NCBI RefSeq assembly: GCF_018613575.1
Contig: NZ_JAGGPX010000016.1
Coordinates: 102,511-166,510 of the forward strand
Reading direction: 5' to 3'
Length of the DNA: 64,000 nucleotides
From: Planococcus sp. ISL-110
GTDB lineage: Bacteria > Bacillota > Bacilli > Bacillales_A > Planococcaceae
Shown here one piece after another: positions 51,887 through 60,021 of this stretch. Made by a program: the position numbers and the translations under genes. Each line of letters begins with the position of its first letter. The first letter of the stretch is position 1. The notes under the pieces were generated by a model. That model saw only the letters and a program-made list of their open reading frames with translations. It was not told the DNA's origin and made no database searches.

Positions 51887-52170
51887 CTGTATAAGTTGAA
51901 GCTTTTACCCATCACTTCGGCCGCTCTGGGCATGGCTCCCGCAAGAAGCCAGGCAAAGGACGCCTGTCTTCTTGCTCTGCCTAGCCCGTGGACGCGCCGG
52001 CGCTAAGAGATAGAGTGAATTTGAAGCAAGCCTATGTTTTTCCATTGTATTCATAAAAGAGTTGGAGCAAATCAGCGGAGGCGCCCACGAAACAGCGCAG
52101 TGACGAGGTGCCGAAAGCAGAGCTGATTTGCGGAATATCAGCAGGCGAAGAATCATTGGTTCAACTTAAC
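51887..52170. repeat. MITE-like element (variant sharing the 23864 core)
   Basis: Ends ctgtataagttgaag and ttggttcaacttaac mark ~284 bp. It contains cgcgccggcgctaagagatag and tttgaagcaagcctatgttt, shared with the relic at 23864-24015, and agttggagcaaatcagcgg plus gctgatttgcggaatat from the common core. It lies in the ~540-bp gap between the vanZ-like gene and the start of the TPR gene. Confidence 0.7.
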
Positions 52171-52189
52171 TATTTTGGAATGTACACAA

Positions 52190-52234
52190 AAAATCGCCGC
52201 CCCTTTAAACCATCAGAAGGGCGGCGACTTTATT
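52190..52234 (-). terminator. Terminator after the second VanZ gene
   Basis: tcgccgccc (52194-52202) pairs with gggcggcga (52219-52227) with A-rich flank on the left giving the U-tract on the minus strand; T-rich sequence on the right could allow action in both directions. Confidence 0.85.
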
Positions 52235-52244
52235 TTTTTGCGGT

Positions 52245-52721
52245 TCAGCGCTGCTTTTCATCCGCAAACACGCCGGCGATTCTTTGCACCGTTTTCCAAA
52301 AAGCGGGACTCAGCCCGCCTTCAGCAATGACTCGGGCGCTCAGGCGGTAAGCGAGGTAAATGCCTCCTATGTCAATCAAGACATCGCTTAGTCTCCCGCT
52401 TCGTTCAAAAAACAGCTGCAGGAATTCCGTGAAGAACGCAAATAGGCTGCACAGAATGATGGCTTTGGCATTGCTGTTGATGGTTTTCGCCAGGATCAGG
52501 AACAGGATGCCGAAAGACAAGGCATGGCCCATTTTTTGGAACACGTAGGTTTTGCTGTCCAGGTGAATGTCGCTGGTGATGAACAGATCTGACAAGTCTG
52601 GGAACAGACGAATGTGAAAGCCGATTTCCTGGGCGAATAGCAGGGACTGAAAATTAAAGTTGTTGGTGGCTAGCAGAATGCACAGAGCCCACAAGATAAC
52701 CGGTATGTACTTAGCTTTCAA
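52245..52721 (-). CDS. VanZ-family membrane protein (diverged second copy)
   Basis: This 158-residue protein has four transmembrane segments with the VanZ pattern: YIPVILWALCILLATNNFN, QKMGHALSFGILFLIL, FAFFTEFLQLFFERSGRLSDVLIDIGG and a last helix. It shares only the framework with the VanZ protein at 18705-19178. Function of this family beyond glycopeptide-resistance clusters is not established. It ends at its own terminator. Upstream, 52722-53000 is an ordinary AT-rich gap in which I see nothing. Confidence 0.75.
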   Translation of the reverse strand: MKAKYIPVILWALCILLATNNFNFQSLLFAQEIGFHIRLFPDLSDLFITSDIHLDSKTYVFQKMGHALSFGILFLILAKTINSNAKAIILCSLFAFFTEFLQLFFERSGRLSDVLIDIGGIYLAYRLSARVIAEGGLSPAFWKTVQRIAGVFADEKQR

Positions 52722-53000
52722 AACACTCTTCCCTTCATTTTTGTTCTATATATTATATCAAGCAGCCTTGCTTTTATACACCACTTTGGGAGCATGGCGT
52801 CTTTGGTGCAAGTTGTGAGAATGTGGTTTCACTTTTTTACCTCGCTCTGGCCGCTTTGGGCATGGTGGTGGATTTATCGAAAACTATTCTTTGTCCAAGC
52901 AGACATCTCGCCACAATCACTTGAAATCTCAGACGAATTCTCTTTTGTTTATTATAAGTCTACTGGTCCGTAATGACTAGTAGATTTTTCCTATTAACGC

Positions 53001-53034
53001 AAAAAAACCATCTTTATTATCCAAAATGGTTTTT
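53001..53034. terminator. Small terminator-like hairpin
   Basis: aaaaccat and atggtttt flank a 14-nt loop, with A- and T-rich ends. It lies about 40 bp beyond the main terminator of the monooxygenase gene and may be a back-up. Confidence 0.45.
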
Positions 53035-53058
53035 GCAAACAGCTGGCGATGTCGTCAT

Positions 53059-53103
53059 AAAAAAAAAAAAAAAATCGCCGCTCTGTTTGTAACAGAACGG
53101 CGA
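53059..53103 (-). terminator. Terminator with a 16-nt homopolymer tail
   Basis: tcgccg-ctctgtt/aacagaa-cggcga forms the stem (53075-53103). A run of 16 A (53059-53074) makes an unusually long U-tract on the minus strand. It lies 16 bp past the stop of the monooxygenase gene. Confidence 0.85.
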
Positions 53104-53119
53104 CAAAAGATTGGTGAAA

Positions 53120-53416
53120 TTATGCTTTTACAGGTTCTCCGCTGAAGACGTTGAGTTCAAGTGGGGCAGCCATGAAAGCTGGTGCTTTTTGGCCAAAAGC
53201 CGTGAAATGTTCGCTGGTGTTGTGGGCTGCAATCGCTTCTGCATCTTTCCAAACTTCGACCATGGTAAAGTGGCCAGCCTGTTCCGTGGATTTCATTAAA
53301 TCGTAGCGAATGTTGCCGGCTTCTGCTCGTGATGCTTGGATCAGTTTTTTCGCTTCTTCCAGGAATGCCTGTTCCTGGTCTGGTTTTACCTGCAAGTTTG
53401 CGTGAATAATCATCAT
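53120..53416 (-). CDS. Antibiotic-biosynthesis-monooxygenase (ABM/YgiN-like) family protein, copy 1
   Basis: This 98-residue ferredoxin-like alpha/beta protein belongs to the ABM family, often cofactor-free quinol or heme-related monooxygenases. Motifs: MMIIHANLQVKPDQEQAFLE, AGNIRYDLMKS and TMVEVWKDAEA, with HFTAF near the end. The ATG at 53416 aligns with the start of the paralog at 59210-59506; a TTG four codons upstream is too near the ribosome site. It lies 39 bp after the marR-family gene and is very likely cotranscribed and controlled by it. Confidence 0.82.
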   Translation of the reverse strand: MMIIHANLQVKPDQEQAFLEEAKKLIQASRAEAGNIRYDLMKSTEQAGHFTMVEVWKDAEAIAAHNTSEHFTAFGQKAPAFMAAPLELNVFSGEPVKA

Positions 53417-53455
53417 AATTGAGATCAACCATCCTTTTAAACTATATTTTGTAGA

Positions 53456-53884
53456 TCAGTATTCACTAATGTTCGTTTGCATACGATTCAGCATGTCAGA
53501 CAGGGCATCGACTTCTTCGGGTGTGAAATCATGAAGCATTTGCTTTACAAAGCCCATATTTTCTTTTCGGTATTCGACTATTTTTTTGCGCCCTTCTTCG
53601 GTCAAGCTGACAAAAATCACCCGATTGTCTTCCGGATTTCTTCGTCTGGTCACCATGCCGCTGGTTTCCAGCTGCTTGAGATGGCGGGTAATCGCGGCTC
53701 CATCTATGTTCACCGCTTTTTGAAGGGTCGACTGGTTGATTTCTTCAGTGTTATACAGCTGGTACAGCAATTCATAGCGGGATGAGCTGATGCCTGTGCA
53801 GCGTTCAAATTTAGGGCTGATTTGGTTTGTGAGCCCTTTAAACAACTGTAGGACTTGTTCCTGTTTTGAAAATGAACACGACAT
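53456..53884 (-). CDS. MarR-family transcriptional regulator (MhqR-like)
   Basis: This 142-residue winged-helix repressor shows the MarR core: SSSRYELLYQLYN, STLQKAVNIDGAAITRHLKQ recognition region, and the wing MVTRRRNPEDNRVIFVSLTE. The ATG at 53884 lies 7 nt after AGGAGG. The frame continues 100 codons upstream, but only through a MITE-like element. That element ends within 2 bp of the ribosome site, so transcription of this gene must start in or beyond the element. The neighbours (ABM monooxygenase, nitroreductase) resemble quinone-responsive MhqR or YodB regulons; ligand specificity is inference. Confidence 0.85.
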   Translation of the reverse strand: MSCSFSKQEQVLQLFKGLTNQISPKFERCTGISSSRYELLYQLYNTEEINQSTLQKAVNIDGAAITRHLKQLETSGMVTRRRNPEDNRVIFVSLTEEGRKKIVEYRKENMGFVKQMLHDFTPEEVDALSDMLNRMQTNISEY

Positions 53885-53895
53885 AAATGGACCTC

Positions 53896-54266
53896 CTATA
53901 TAAGTTGAACTAAAGAATTTCCTTTTTAACTCAAGAAGAGTGAAGAAACGAAAAAAGTGCTCCAGGCGGACGCTTTCCGCGGACGAAGCTAGCGAAGCGA
54001 TGCAGAAGCATATCTCTGCCCTTCGCCGCCTTCCGCTCTTTCTTCTAAGCGTCTTCGAACAACTGATCAACAGGATATGGAGCAAACCAGCGGAGACTCC
54101 CAAGAGAGCAGCGCAGCGACAGACAAGAAATCCACTCGGGTGCGTAGCCCGAGTCCGTTCGGCGCAAGCCCTGGGCAGTTGGCCCACATCCTGTGGGCAC
54201 GAAAGCGGAGCTGGTTTGTGGAATATCCATAACAGAATCGTTAAAACATTAGTTCAACTTATATAG
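53896..54266. repeat. MITE-like element abutting the marR ribosome site
   Basis: The ends ctatataagttgaactaaag and tagttcaacttatatag form a 17-bp nearly perfect terminal inverted repeat over 371 bp. It contains both the 'ctccaggcggacgctttcc' module and the 'ggagcaaaccagcggagac' core. The left end touches the Shine-Dalgarno of the marR gene. The right end is shared with the next element. Confidence 0.85.
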
Positions 54267-54435
54267 TTGATATGAAGCAAAACAGCTGCGACTCCTGCGG
54301 AGCAGCGTTAGCGACGAGACGACCGAGACCCCGCAGGGAGCGCAGAGACCGAGGAGGCTTGGGCGCGAGCCCGCGGAAAGCGCAGCTGTTTTGCGGAATA
54401 TCGACAACGAAAGATTATTAGTTCAGCTTATATAG
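54261..54435. repeat. Second MITE-like element, directly adjoining
   Basis: Starts atatagttgatatg and ends tagttcagcttatatag, 175 bp, with core gagcaaaacagctgcgact...cgcagctgttttgcggaatatc. It overlaps the end of the preceding element by a few bases, which indicates insertion into, or copying from, the terminal repeat. Confidence 0.75.
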
Positions 54436-54525
54436 TTAGAGCCAATTTATAGCTATGTTCACTATCTATTGACCAGTCAAATATAATACAGAATCTGTTA
54501 ATACTCAACCTGAATCAGCTGCTTT

Positions 54526-55164
54526 TTAGCTCCAAGTGGTGATTGCATCGACTGGCAGGCGGTACGATTGAAAACCTTCGTTGAGGGCTTTGCCAATCGT
54601 AAGGAGCATAACCGGAAGATACCGTTCTTTTTCCATACCGAAGGCTTCCGCAATCTGCTCTTTGTCATAGCCGCCGATTGGATTCGTGTCGTATCCGTAA
54701 GCGCGGGCTACCAGCATAAGCTGCATGGACACAAGGCCTGAATCGAGCAAGATGATATCCTTCATTTGTTCATCAGATGCCCCTTCATACAAGGGTTTAA
54801 AATAGTTTAACTGAAATTCTTTTACTTCCTGGGACATATAGCCGTGTTCGACTGCTTTGCCGTAAATTTCTTCGGCATAGTCAAAATTTTTGCGGTCAGC
54901 AAAAACAGCGATCACTGCAGAAGAGCTCATGACTTTGTCTATGTTGAATGAAGCAAGCGGTGCAAGGGTTTCTTTTCCTTCGTCGCTGTCGATAACAAGA
55001 AAGCGCCACGGCTGCATATTAATGGAGGACGGGGCTTTCGAAGCTTGAGTCAGAATTTCACTCATTTCCTCCCGGCTGATTTTCACTGTAGGGTCGTATT
55101 GCTTGATGGAACGGCGGCCGTTGACGATTTCATTGAAATCATTTGTTTTTTGTAGGGTTTGCAT
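54526..55164 (-). CDS. Nitroreductase-family NAD(P)H-dependent flavoprotein (MhqN/YodC-like)
   Basis: This 212-residue FMN enzyme has the family start NGRRSIKQYDP, the FMN-contact KAPSSINMQPWRFLVI and the IGGYDKEQI segment near the C-terminus. It should reduce quinones, nitro compounds or flavin. The ATG at 55164 follows AAGGAG by 10 nt and is where family similarity begins; the open frame extends 48 codons further without similarity. Together with the MarR-type regulator and ABM monooxygenase it suggests a quinone-stress group, now split by two MITE-like insertions. Confidence 0.88.
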   Translation of the reverse strand: MQTLQKTNDFNEIVNGRRSIKQYDPTVKISREEMSEILTQASKAPSSINMQPWRFLVIDSDEGKETLAPLASFNIDKVMSSSAVIAVFADRKNFDYAEEIYGKAVEHGYMSQEVKEFQLNYFKPLYEGASDEQMKDIILLDSGLVSMQLMLVARAYGYDTNPIGGYDKEQIAEAFGMEKERYLPVMLLTIGKALNEGFQSYRLPVDAITTWS

Positions 55165-55310
55165 AGTGTACGTGCTCCTTTTTCTATCTGCTTTTTTATG
55201 AGGCCATAACAATTGATGCCTCAATATTTGATGCCTCATACAATATAAACCGGATTGGCGGAATATGCAACCGCAACGCACTGTTTTTTGAACTCGAGGC
55301 ACAGACATGC

Positions 55311-55350
55311 AAAAACCGGCCTCTTCAAAAGGATGAAGAAGACCGGTTTT
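55311..55350 (-). terminator. Terminator after the pRiA4b ORF-3-like gene
   Basis: aaaaccgg-cctcttc pairs with gaagaag-accggtttt around aaaaggat, 28 bp past the stop codon. Confidence 0.8.
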
Positions 55351-55377
55351 CGGTAGGGCTGCTTTGCCGTTTTTTGG

Positions 55378-56793
55378 TTAAGCCCCGCAGCATTTCTTGT
55401 ATTTTTTCCCGCTGCCGCATGGACAAGGGTCGTTGCGGCCGACTTTTTCGCTGTTGCCGGCAATTTCATAGGGCACATCCGGCAGCGGCATTAGGTTTTC
55501 CCGCGGCAACAATTCGGCTGGCTGATGGCCACGGTTGGCCCAATGGCGCGAATGGTTGGCGAAATTCGAATACAGGCCGATCAGCTCGTTCAATTCCCGC
55601 TCATTTTCGAATCCACTTATATTGATCAAGGTTTGCGCCGCCTGGGTGGCAGCCGTCTCAACCTGCATAACCAACATGACCTCTTTTAATGCCTGCGGCA
55701 AACTGACCGGCTTCAGCGGGTGAAAATTAGGCTCGAGCTTTTGGTACAGCTCAAGGTATGCGGCGGTCGGTTCAATATAGAGGTCGTCCGTATAGCGGAG
55801 CAACTCTTCTTTGGCCGGGACATACCAATTTTTGCCGGACCCACTGCCTTCAATAAAGGCTTTCGTCCCTGACTCCAATACTTGTTGATGAATAAAATTC
55901 AAGCCATCCCGTCTGACTTGGGACTGCTCGATCCGTTTTTTCCAGTCCGCCTCTGTCATGACCTGGAACGCTTGGCCGCTTTTGATGTACATTTTCGGAT
56001 TCTGCCGGTTAAAAACTTCCACAACTTGATCGAGTGGCACTACTCCATACAAATTAGTGCAGGCTTTGACGTATTTCCAGAACAGCTCTTTGTCAAAATC
56101 CGCAGGCAATGCTCCCCATTCCGTATCCTTTTCAATCGGAAGGTATTTATCCGACAGCACTTCATAGTTTATGTGATCGATTTTGTTCCATTCGGTTTTT
56201 TTGATTTTTTGGTTAGCCAAGGAGCTGTTGATGCGGCTCCGGTTATACGGGTCGAAATGCTGCTCCTTGCTCCACCACAGCATGTCTTCAAAATCAGGAT
56301 GCGACTCATCCGCCAATACCGACAGCAGCTGCTGGAAGCCTGGAACGCCACCGGCATCTTCCGGCGGCGCATCTCCCGCGCCGTCCAATACCGCCGGATA
56401 ACCAAAGTAATAATCGTCTACGATTTTCTCCAAGCGGATATCAAACTGCCAATTGTCACCAAAGTCATATGTATAGGAAAGACGGCCATATTTCTCCAGG
56501 TAGTCATCGATCTTCAGCGACTGCGGTTTCCGGACCGTCTGCCCGCCAGCGCCTTTTTTTCTTTTCTTGAACGTTTCATAAACTTCCGGCTCATTGGTTA
56601 TCAGCAGGTCTTCTTCAGGCAAGCGGAACTCATGGAAATGCAACGGCCAGTCCATGTACTCGCTTTGGAAGTTCGTTATCTCCTGAATCACGGCATGCAG
56701 ACGCTGAAACGTCGCTCCTGCCGGCACAATCACACGACGCCACACCGGCGGTTCCAGCCCAATCATCTCCACTTTCAATATATATGCCTTCAT
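55378..56793 (-). CDS. Plasmid pRiA4b ORF-3-like protein with C-terminal SEC-C motif
   Basis: This 471-residue protein begins with a pRiA4b ORF-3 domain ([41 protein letters not shown]), a family of unknown function found on plasmids and in many soil bacteria. A long middle region (~200-440) has no family I recognise. It ends in a SEC-C zinc-binding motif, [18 protein letters not shown], as in SecA, which suggests binding to protein or ribosome complexes. The ATG follows GGTGAG. It is monocistronic and divergent from the Fic remnant, 84 bp away. Confidence 0.85.
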   Translation of the reverse strand: MKAYILKVEMIGLEPPVWRRVIVPAGATFQRLHAVIQEITNFQSEYMDWPLHFHEFRLPEEDLLITNEPEVYETFKKRKKGAGGQTVRKPQSLKIDDYLEKYGRLSYTYDFGDNWQFDIRLEKIVDDYYFGYPAVLDGAGDAPPEDAGGVPGFQQLLSVLADESHPDFEDMLWWSKEQHFDPYNRSRINSSLANQKIKKTEWNKIDHINYEVLSDKYLPIEKDTEWGALPADFDKELFWKYVKACTNLYGVVPLDQVVEVFNRQNPKMYIKSGQAFQVMTEADWKKRIEQSQVRRDGLNFIHQQVLESGTKAFIEGSGSGKNWYVPAKEELLRYTDDLYIEPTAAYLELYQKLEPNFHPLKPVSLPQALKEVMLVMQVETAATQAAQTLINISGFENERELNELIGLYSNFANHSRHWANRGHQPAELLPRENLMPLPDVPYEIAGNSEKVGRNDPCPCGSGKKYKKCCGA

Positions 56794-56877
56794 CCACTCA
56801 CCATCCGTTTTCTTTTTAGCTTATCATAATTATAAAAAAACTATTATTAATTAAATTCGAAATAGCAATTTAACGAT

Positions 56878-57762
56878 ATGCTCGAAGACCAGCTGGATCA
56901 TCGAGAAGATTGGAAAAAAATTGAAGTCCGTAATTATCAGGACGCTTTATCTATCGGCATTGAGGCAATCCAAGCCGGTTATCCTTTATCCGAAAGACTG
57001 ATTAGGCAAATGCATGAAATGCTTATGCGCAAGGCACGAGGATCAAGTGGCGCTTCAGGAACCTACCGAAAAGTACAAAACTTTATCGGTCCGACCAATA
57101 GAATCAAAGATGCGGCTTATGTTCCCCCAGAGCCGCAATTGATGGATCAATACATGACGAACCTTGAAAGATTCATAAATGGAAATCCTTATGAGACACA
57201 AACTGCGGAAGAGTTGCATCCGCTCATTAAAGCAGCCATTGTGCATGCTCAGTTTGAATCCATCCATCCGTTCCTCGACGGCAACGGCCGATTAGGACGC
57301 ATTTTAATTGTCCTTTACTTATTGCAGAGTAAACTGATAGAAACTCCTTATTTCTTTTTAAGCGAAGAATTGGAAAGGGAGAAATTCAAATACTACGCTT
57401 TGCTAAATAGAGTCAGAGAAATTGATAAAACTTCACCTGACTGGAAAAGCTGGATTAATTTCTTTTTGGAAGCCACCATTAAAATGGCTGATCATCAATA
57501 TGCTAAACTAGATCAGGCAGAAGCCCTTTATCAAAATGGTTTGGAAAAACTATCGCAAACTTCAACAAAAACAATATGGAAGACCATGTTTACTTTGCCA
57601 ATCGCTAGTGTAAACCAATTGGAAAAAGAAACTGGCCTGTCACCGGCAACAATCCGGAATAGCTTAAAACAGCTTGTTCAGGAAAATATGATTTTCGCAA
57701 ATGACCGGCAGCGAAATCGTCGTTATTATTTCTATGATTTGATTGCAATTATTAAGGACTAG
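56878..57762 (+). pseudogene. Fic-family AMP-transferase gene lacking its N-terminal inhibitory domain (5'-truncated)
   Basis: The 294-residue product keeps the complete Fic core: loop HPFLDGNGRLGR (130-141), beta-flap GTYRKVQNFIG, and a C-terminal winged-helix (QLEKETGLSPATIRNSLKQL). Class II Fic proteins carry about 80-90 more N-terminal residues with the inhibitory (S/T)xxxE(G/N) helix just before the segment corresponding to MLEDQLDH. Here that part is missing, an in-frame stop (TAG) lies 5 codons upstream, and the ATG has no ribosome site. It is therefore either a dead 5'-truncated gene or an uninhibited enzyme expressed weakly. The gene is more AT-rich than its neighbours, suggesting transfer. 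Confidence 0.7.
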
Positions 57763-58318
57763 ATTCTACTGTGTAGGTGCCTGATATCCTTTTCCATCAA
57801 TTCTTATAACATACATGGCAAGAAAATAATGACTGCTACAGGGCATCTCTGCAGATTTTCCCAATATACTGCTGGAAGAGATGAAAGAACAGAAGAAGTT
57901 ATTCCTGATTTAAAGGCAGACAGCGTCCCTGCTCTAAAGACGAAACAAAAATTCTTCTAATGTTTGAAAAAGAATATGATAAACGAAGTGGAACAATATA
58001 GAGAATAGAAGATACGGTCCTTCCATGAGCAAGAGCAGAAAGTTAACTGCTCTTGCTTTTTATTTTCTTCAAGTATTCCACTCGGTCGCTAAAGCGCATC
58101 AAACTGTTCCTGTTATCCGATGAAAGCACGCTCATCACCCTGCCAGTGGCATAGCCCTGCTTTAAAGAAATGGTTTGACTCAAAACAAAAAGCCATTTTA
58201 CGGATTTCTGGCCCCCTCCCAATGACACAACTATTGATTTCAAAATCAGGAAGAGTAGAATGAACAATGTAATGTGTTAATTTTCAGTTAATTCAGTCAA
58301 TAAGAGGAGGAATGGTGT
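57763..58318. other. Intergenic region after the Fic gene
   Basis: This 556-bp region has a plus-strand terminator (58028-58062) and no convincing gene. A frame at 57829-57960 (about 43 codons) and a minus-strand frame at 58043-58267 have no ribosome site or recognised similarity. The stretch may be degraded DNA that came with the Fic gene. Confidence 0.5.
58028..58062 (+). terminator. Plus-strand terminator
   Basis: An 11-bp stem (agcaagagcag/ctgctcttgct) with an 8-nt loop is followed by TTTTATTTT. It is the first terminator after the Fic gene, 265 bp beyond its stop. Confidence 0.8.
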
Positions 58319-59068
58319 ATGGGAAGATTGCAGGATAAAGTGGCAGTGATTACAGGTGGCGCCGCAGGAATCGGCAAGGTTACGGCAAAACGGTTTTTGG
58401 ATGAAGGAGCTTCTGTCGTATTGGTAGACTTGTTCGAAGATGCGCTCGCTGAAGCGAAAAAAGAGTTGGGCGACAATGTCCTGACGGTCGAGGCGGATGT
58501 CACTAAGGAAGAAGACGTTCAGAAGTATGTCGACAAGACCATGGAACAGTTCGGCAAAATCGATATCTTCTTCAATAACGCCGGCATCGAAGGAAAAGTG
58601 GCGTCGATCACCGAACAAAAAATCGAGGATTTTGATAAGGTCATGGCCGTCAACGTACGCGGTATGTTCCTGGGGCTGCAAAAGGTCCTGCCGGTCATGA
58701 TCAAGCAGAAATCGGGCAGCATCATCAACAACTCGTCTGTTGCGGGACTTGGCGGATCACCGAATGTGTCGCCGTATATCACATCCAAGCACGCGGTAGT
58801 CGGTTTGACAAAAGCGGCAGCGGTTGAAAACGCCGCCCACGGCATCCGGGTCAATTCCATCCACCCTTCTCCTGTCAACACGCGCATGATGCGTTCACTC
58901 GAAGCCGGCCTGAAAGTGGACGAAGCCACCTTGGCGAAAAGCATTCCGCTCGGCCGCTACGGCGAATCGGAAGACGTCGCGAATCTTGTGCTGTTCCTGG
59001 CATCCGATGAAAGCACGTTCATCACCGGTGTCCAGTACCGGGTCGATGGCGGCATGGGCGCGACTTAA
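58319..59068 (+). CDS. Short-chain dehydrogenase/reductase
   Basis: This 249-residue classical SDR has TGGAAGIG (cofactor), NNAGIEG, the catalytic Ser in INNSSVAGLGG, Y-x3-K in YITSKHA, and PSPVNTRMM. It closely follows the general 3-oxoacyl-reductase/glucose-dehydrogenase-like branch; substrate is unknown. The Asp at the end of the second strand (VLVDLFE) predicts NAD(H) preference. The ATG follows AAGAGGAGGA. It is monocistronic with its own terminator. Confidence 0.88.
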   Translation: MGRLQDKVAVITGGAAGIGKVTAKRFLDEGASVVLVDLFEDALAEAKKELGDNVLTVEADVTKEEDVQKYVDKTMEQFGKIDIFFNNAGIEGKVASITEQKIEDFDKVMAVNVRGMFLGLQKVLPVMIKQKSGSIINNSSVAGLGGSPNVSPYITSKHAVVGLTKAAAVENAAHGIRVNSIHPSPVNTRMMRSLEAGLKVDEATLAKSIPLGRYGESEDVANLVLFLASDESTFITGVQYRVDGGMGAT

Positions 59069-59086
59069 ATTAGATCGGTCCACTCA

Positions 59087-59126
59087 TAAAAACAGCCAGC
59101 TTCGGCTAGAAGCTGGCTGTTTTTTG
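59087..59126 (+). terminator. Terminator after the SDR gene
   Basis: A 14-bp stem aaacagccagcttc/gaagctggctgttt with a 5-nt loop is followed by T-rich sequence. Confidence 0.9.
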
Positions 59127-59209
59127 CTTTATGGATAATTGAATTGTGCGGGTGCCAGGCAATCACATATGCTTCGCCTATAACGGAAACAACCACAAAC
59201 ATGATCCGC

Positions 59210-59506
59210 TTAAAATTCTGCAGGTTTTGCGCTGAATACCTGAAGATCCACTGGGGCAGCCAAAAAAGTGGGCGCTTTTTGAACAAAGGCAGTTAAATGT
59301 TCGCTTGCCATATGCGATGATGCCGATTCGAGGTCGTTCCAAACTTCCACCATCGTATAACGATTCTCCTGTTCAGTGGATTTCATCAATTCATAGCTGA
59401 TGTTGCCGGCTTCCGCTCGCGTTATCGGAAGAAGTGTGTTGACTTCTTCTAAAAATACATGTTCCTGGTCCGGTTGTACTTGCATGTGTGCGTGAATGAT
59501 GAACAT
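59210..59506 (-). CDS. Antibiotic-biosynthesis-monooxygenase (ABM/YgiN-like) family protein, copy 2
   Basis: This 98-residue paralog of 53120-53416 shares FIIHAHMQVQPDQEHVFLE, AGNISYELMKSTEQ and TMVEVWND. It should be a small dimeric quinol or heme-type monooxygenase. The ATG follows AGGTGATTC. Unlike copy 1 it has no regulator gene upstream. Between it and the MITE-like element (59692) there is about 185 bp with nothing recognisable, apart from a decayed piece (59535-59600) that reads like the end of a MarR-type gene, as expected from a duplicated marR-ABM pair. Confidence 0.8.
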   Translation of the reverse strand: MFIIHAHMQVQPDQEHVFLEEVNTLLPITRAEAGNISYELMKSTEQENRYTMVEVWNDLESASSHMASEHLTAFVQKAPTFLAAPVDLQVFSAKPAEF

Positions 59507-59691
59507 CTTGAATCACCTATCCTTTAATCGTATTTTTCCGTACTCAACGATTTTCTGTCGCATGCCAGATAAGGCAGCTGCTTCTTGGATCCAATCTTCT
59601 CTCAAACAAACAACTTACAAAAACCGCGCCCGAATTTCAGCTTGAATGACCTGTTGCTTGGCGCAGTTGCATTACAACAGATATATAAGTT

Positions 59692-60009
59692 GAACTAAAG
59701 AAATCGCTCCAGGCGGACGCTTTCCTGCGGGCGAGCGCCAAGCCTCCTCAGTCGCTGCGGGGTCTCGGCTGTCTCGCTACCCCGCGGGAGTCGCCGCCTT
59801 CCACTCTTTCTTCTAAGGGGCCTTGAACTACTTAACCAATAGGATATGGAGCAAACCAGTGGAGACTTTCAAGGGAGCAGCCTAGCGACCTAAGAAAAAT
59901 CCACTCGGGCGTCTAGCCCGAGTCCGTTCGGCGCAAGCCCTGGGCAGTTGGTTTGCGGAATATCCGCAGCAAAGTAGTAGCTATTACAAATAATTAGTTC
60001 AACTTATAT
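59692..60009. repeat. MITE-like element
   Basis: tatataagttgaactaaag and taattagttcaacttatat bound 318 bp. The core has ctccaggcggacgctttcc, gcctcctcagtcgctgcggg and atggagcaaaccagtggaga modules. It ends 13 bp before the stop codon of the SLH gene at 60022. Confidence 0.8.
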
Positions 60010-60021
60010 TGCCAATAACCC

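Noticed and set aside
53885..54187. 100-codon N-terminal extension of the MarR-family protein
   Set aside because: It reads through the MITE-like element; family similarity and the AGGAGG site both place the start at 53884.
55165..55308. 48-codon N-terminal extension of the nitroreductase
   Set aside because: No similarity to the family and no ribosome site; AAGGAG precedes the ATG at 55164.
58043..58267. 74-codon minus-strand frame with a hydrophobic start
   Set aside because: No ribosome site, no recognisable family, and a plus-strand terminator hairpin overlaps its end.
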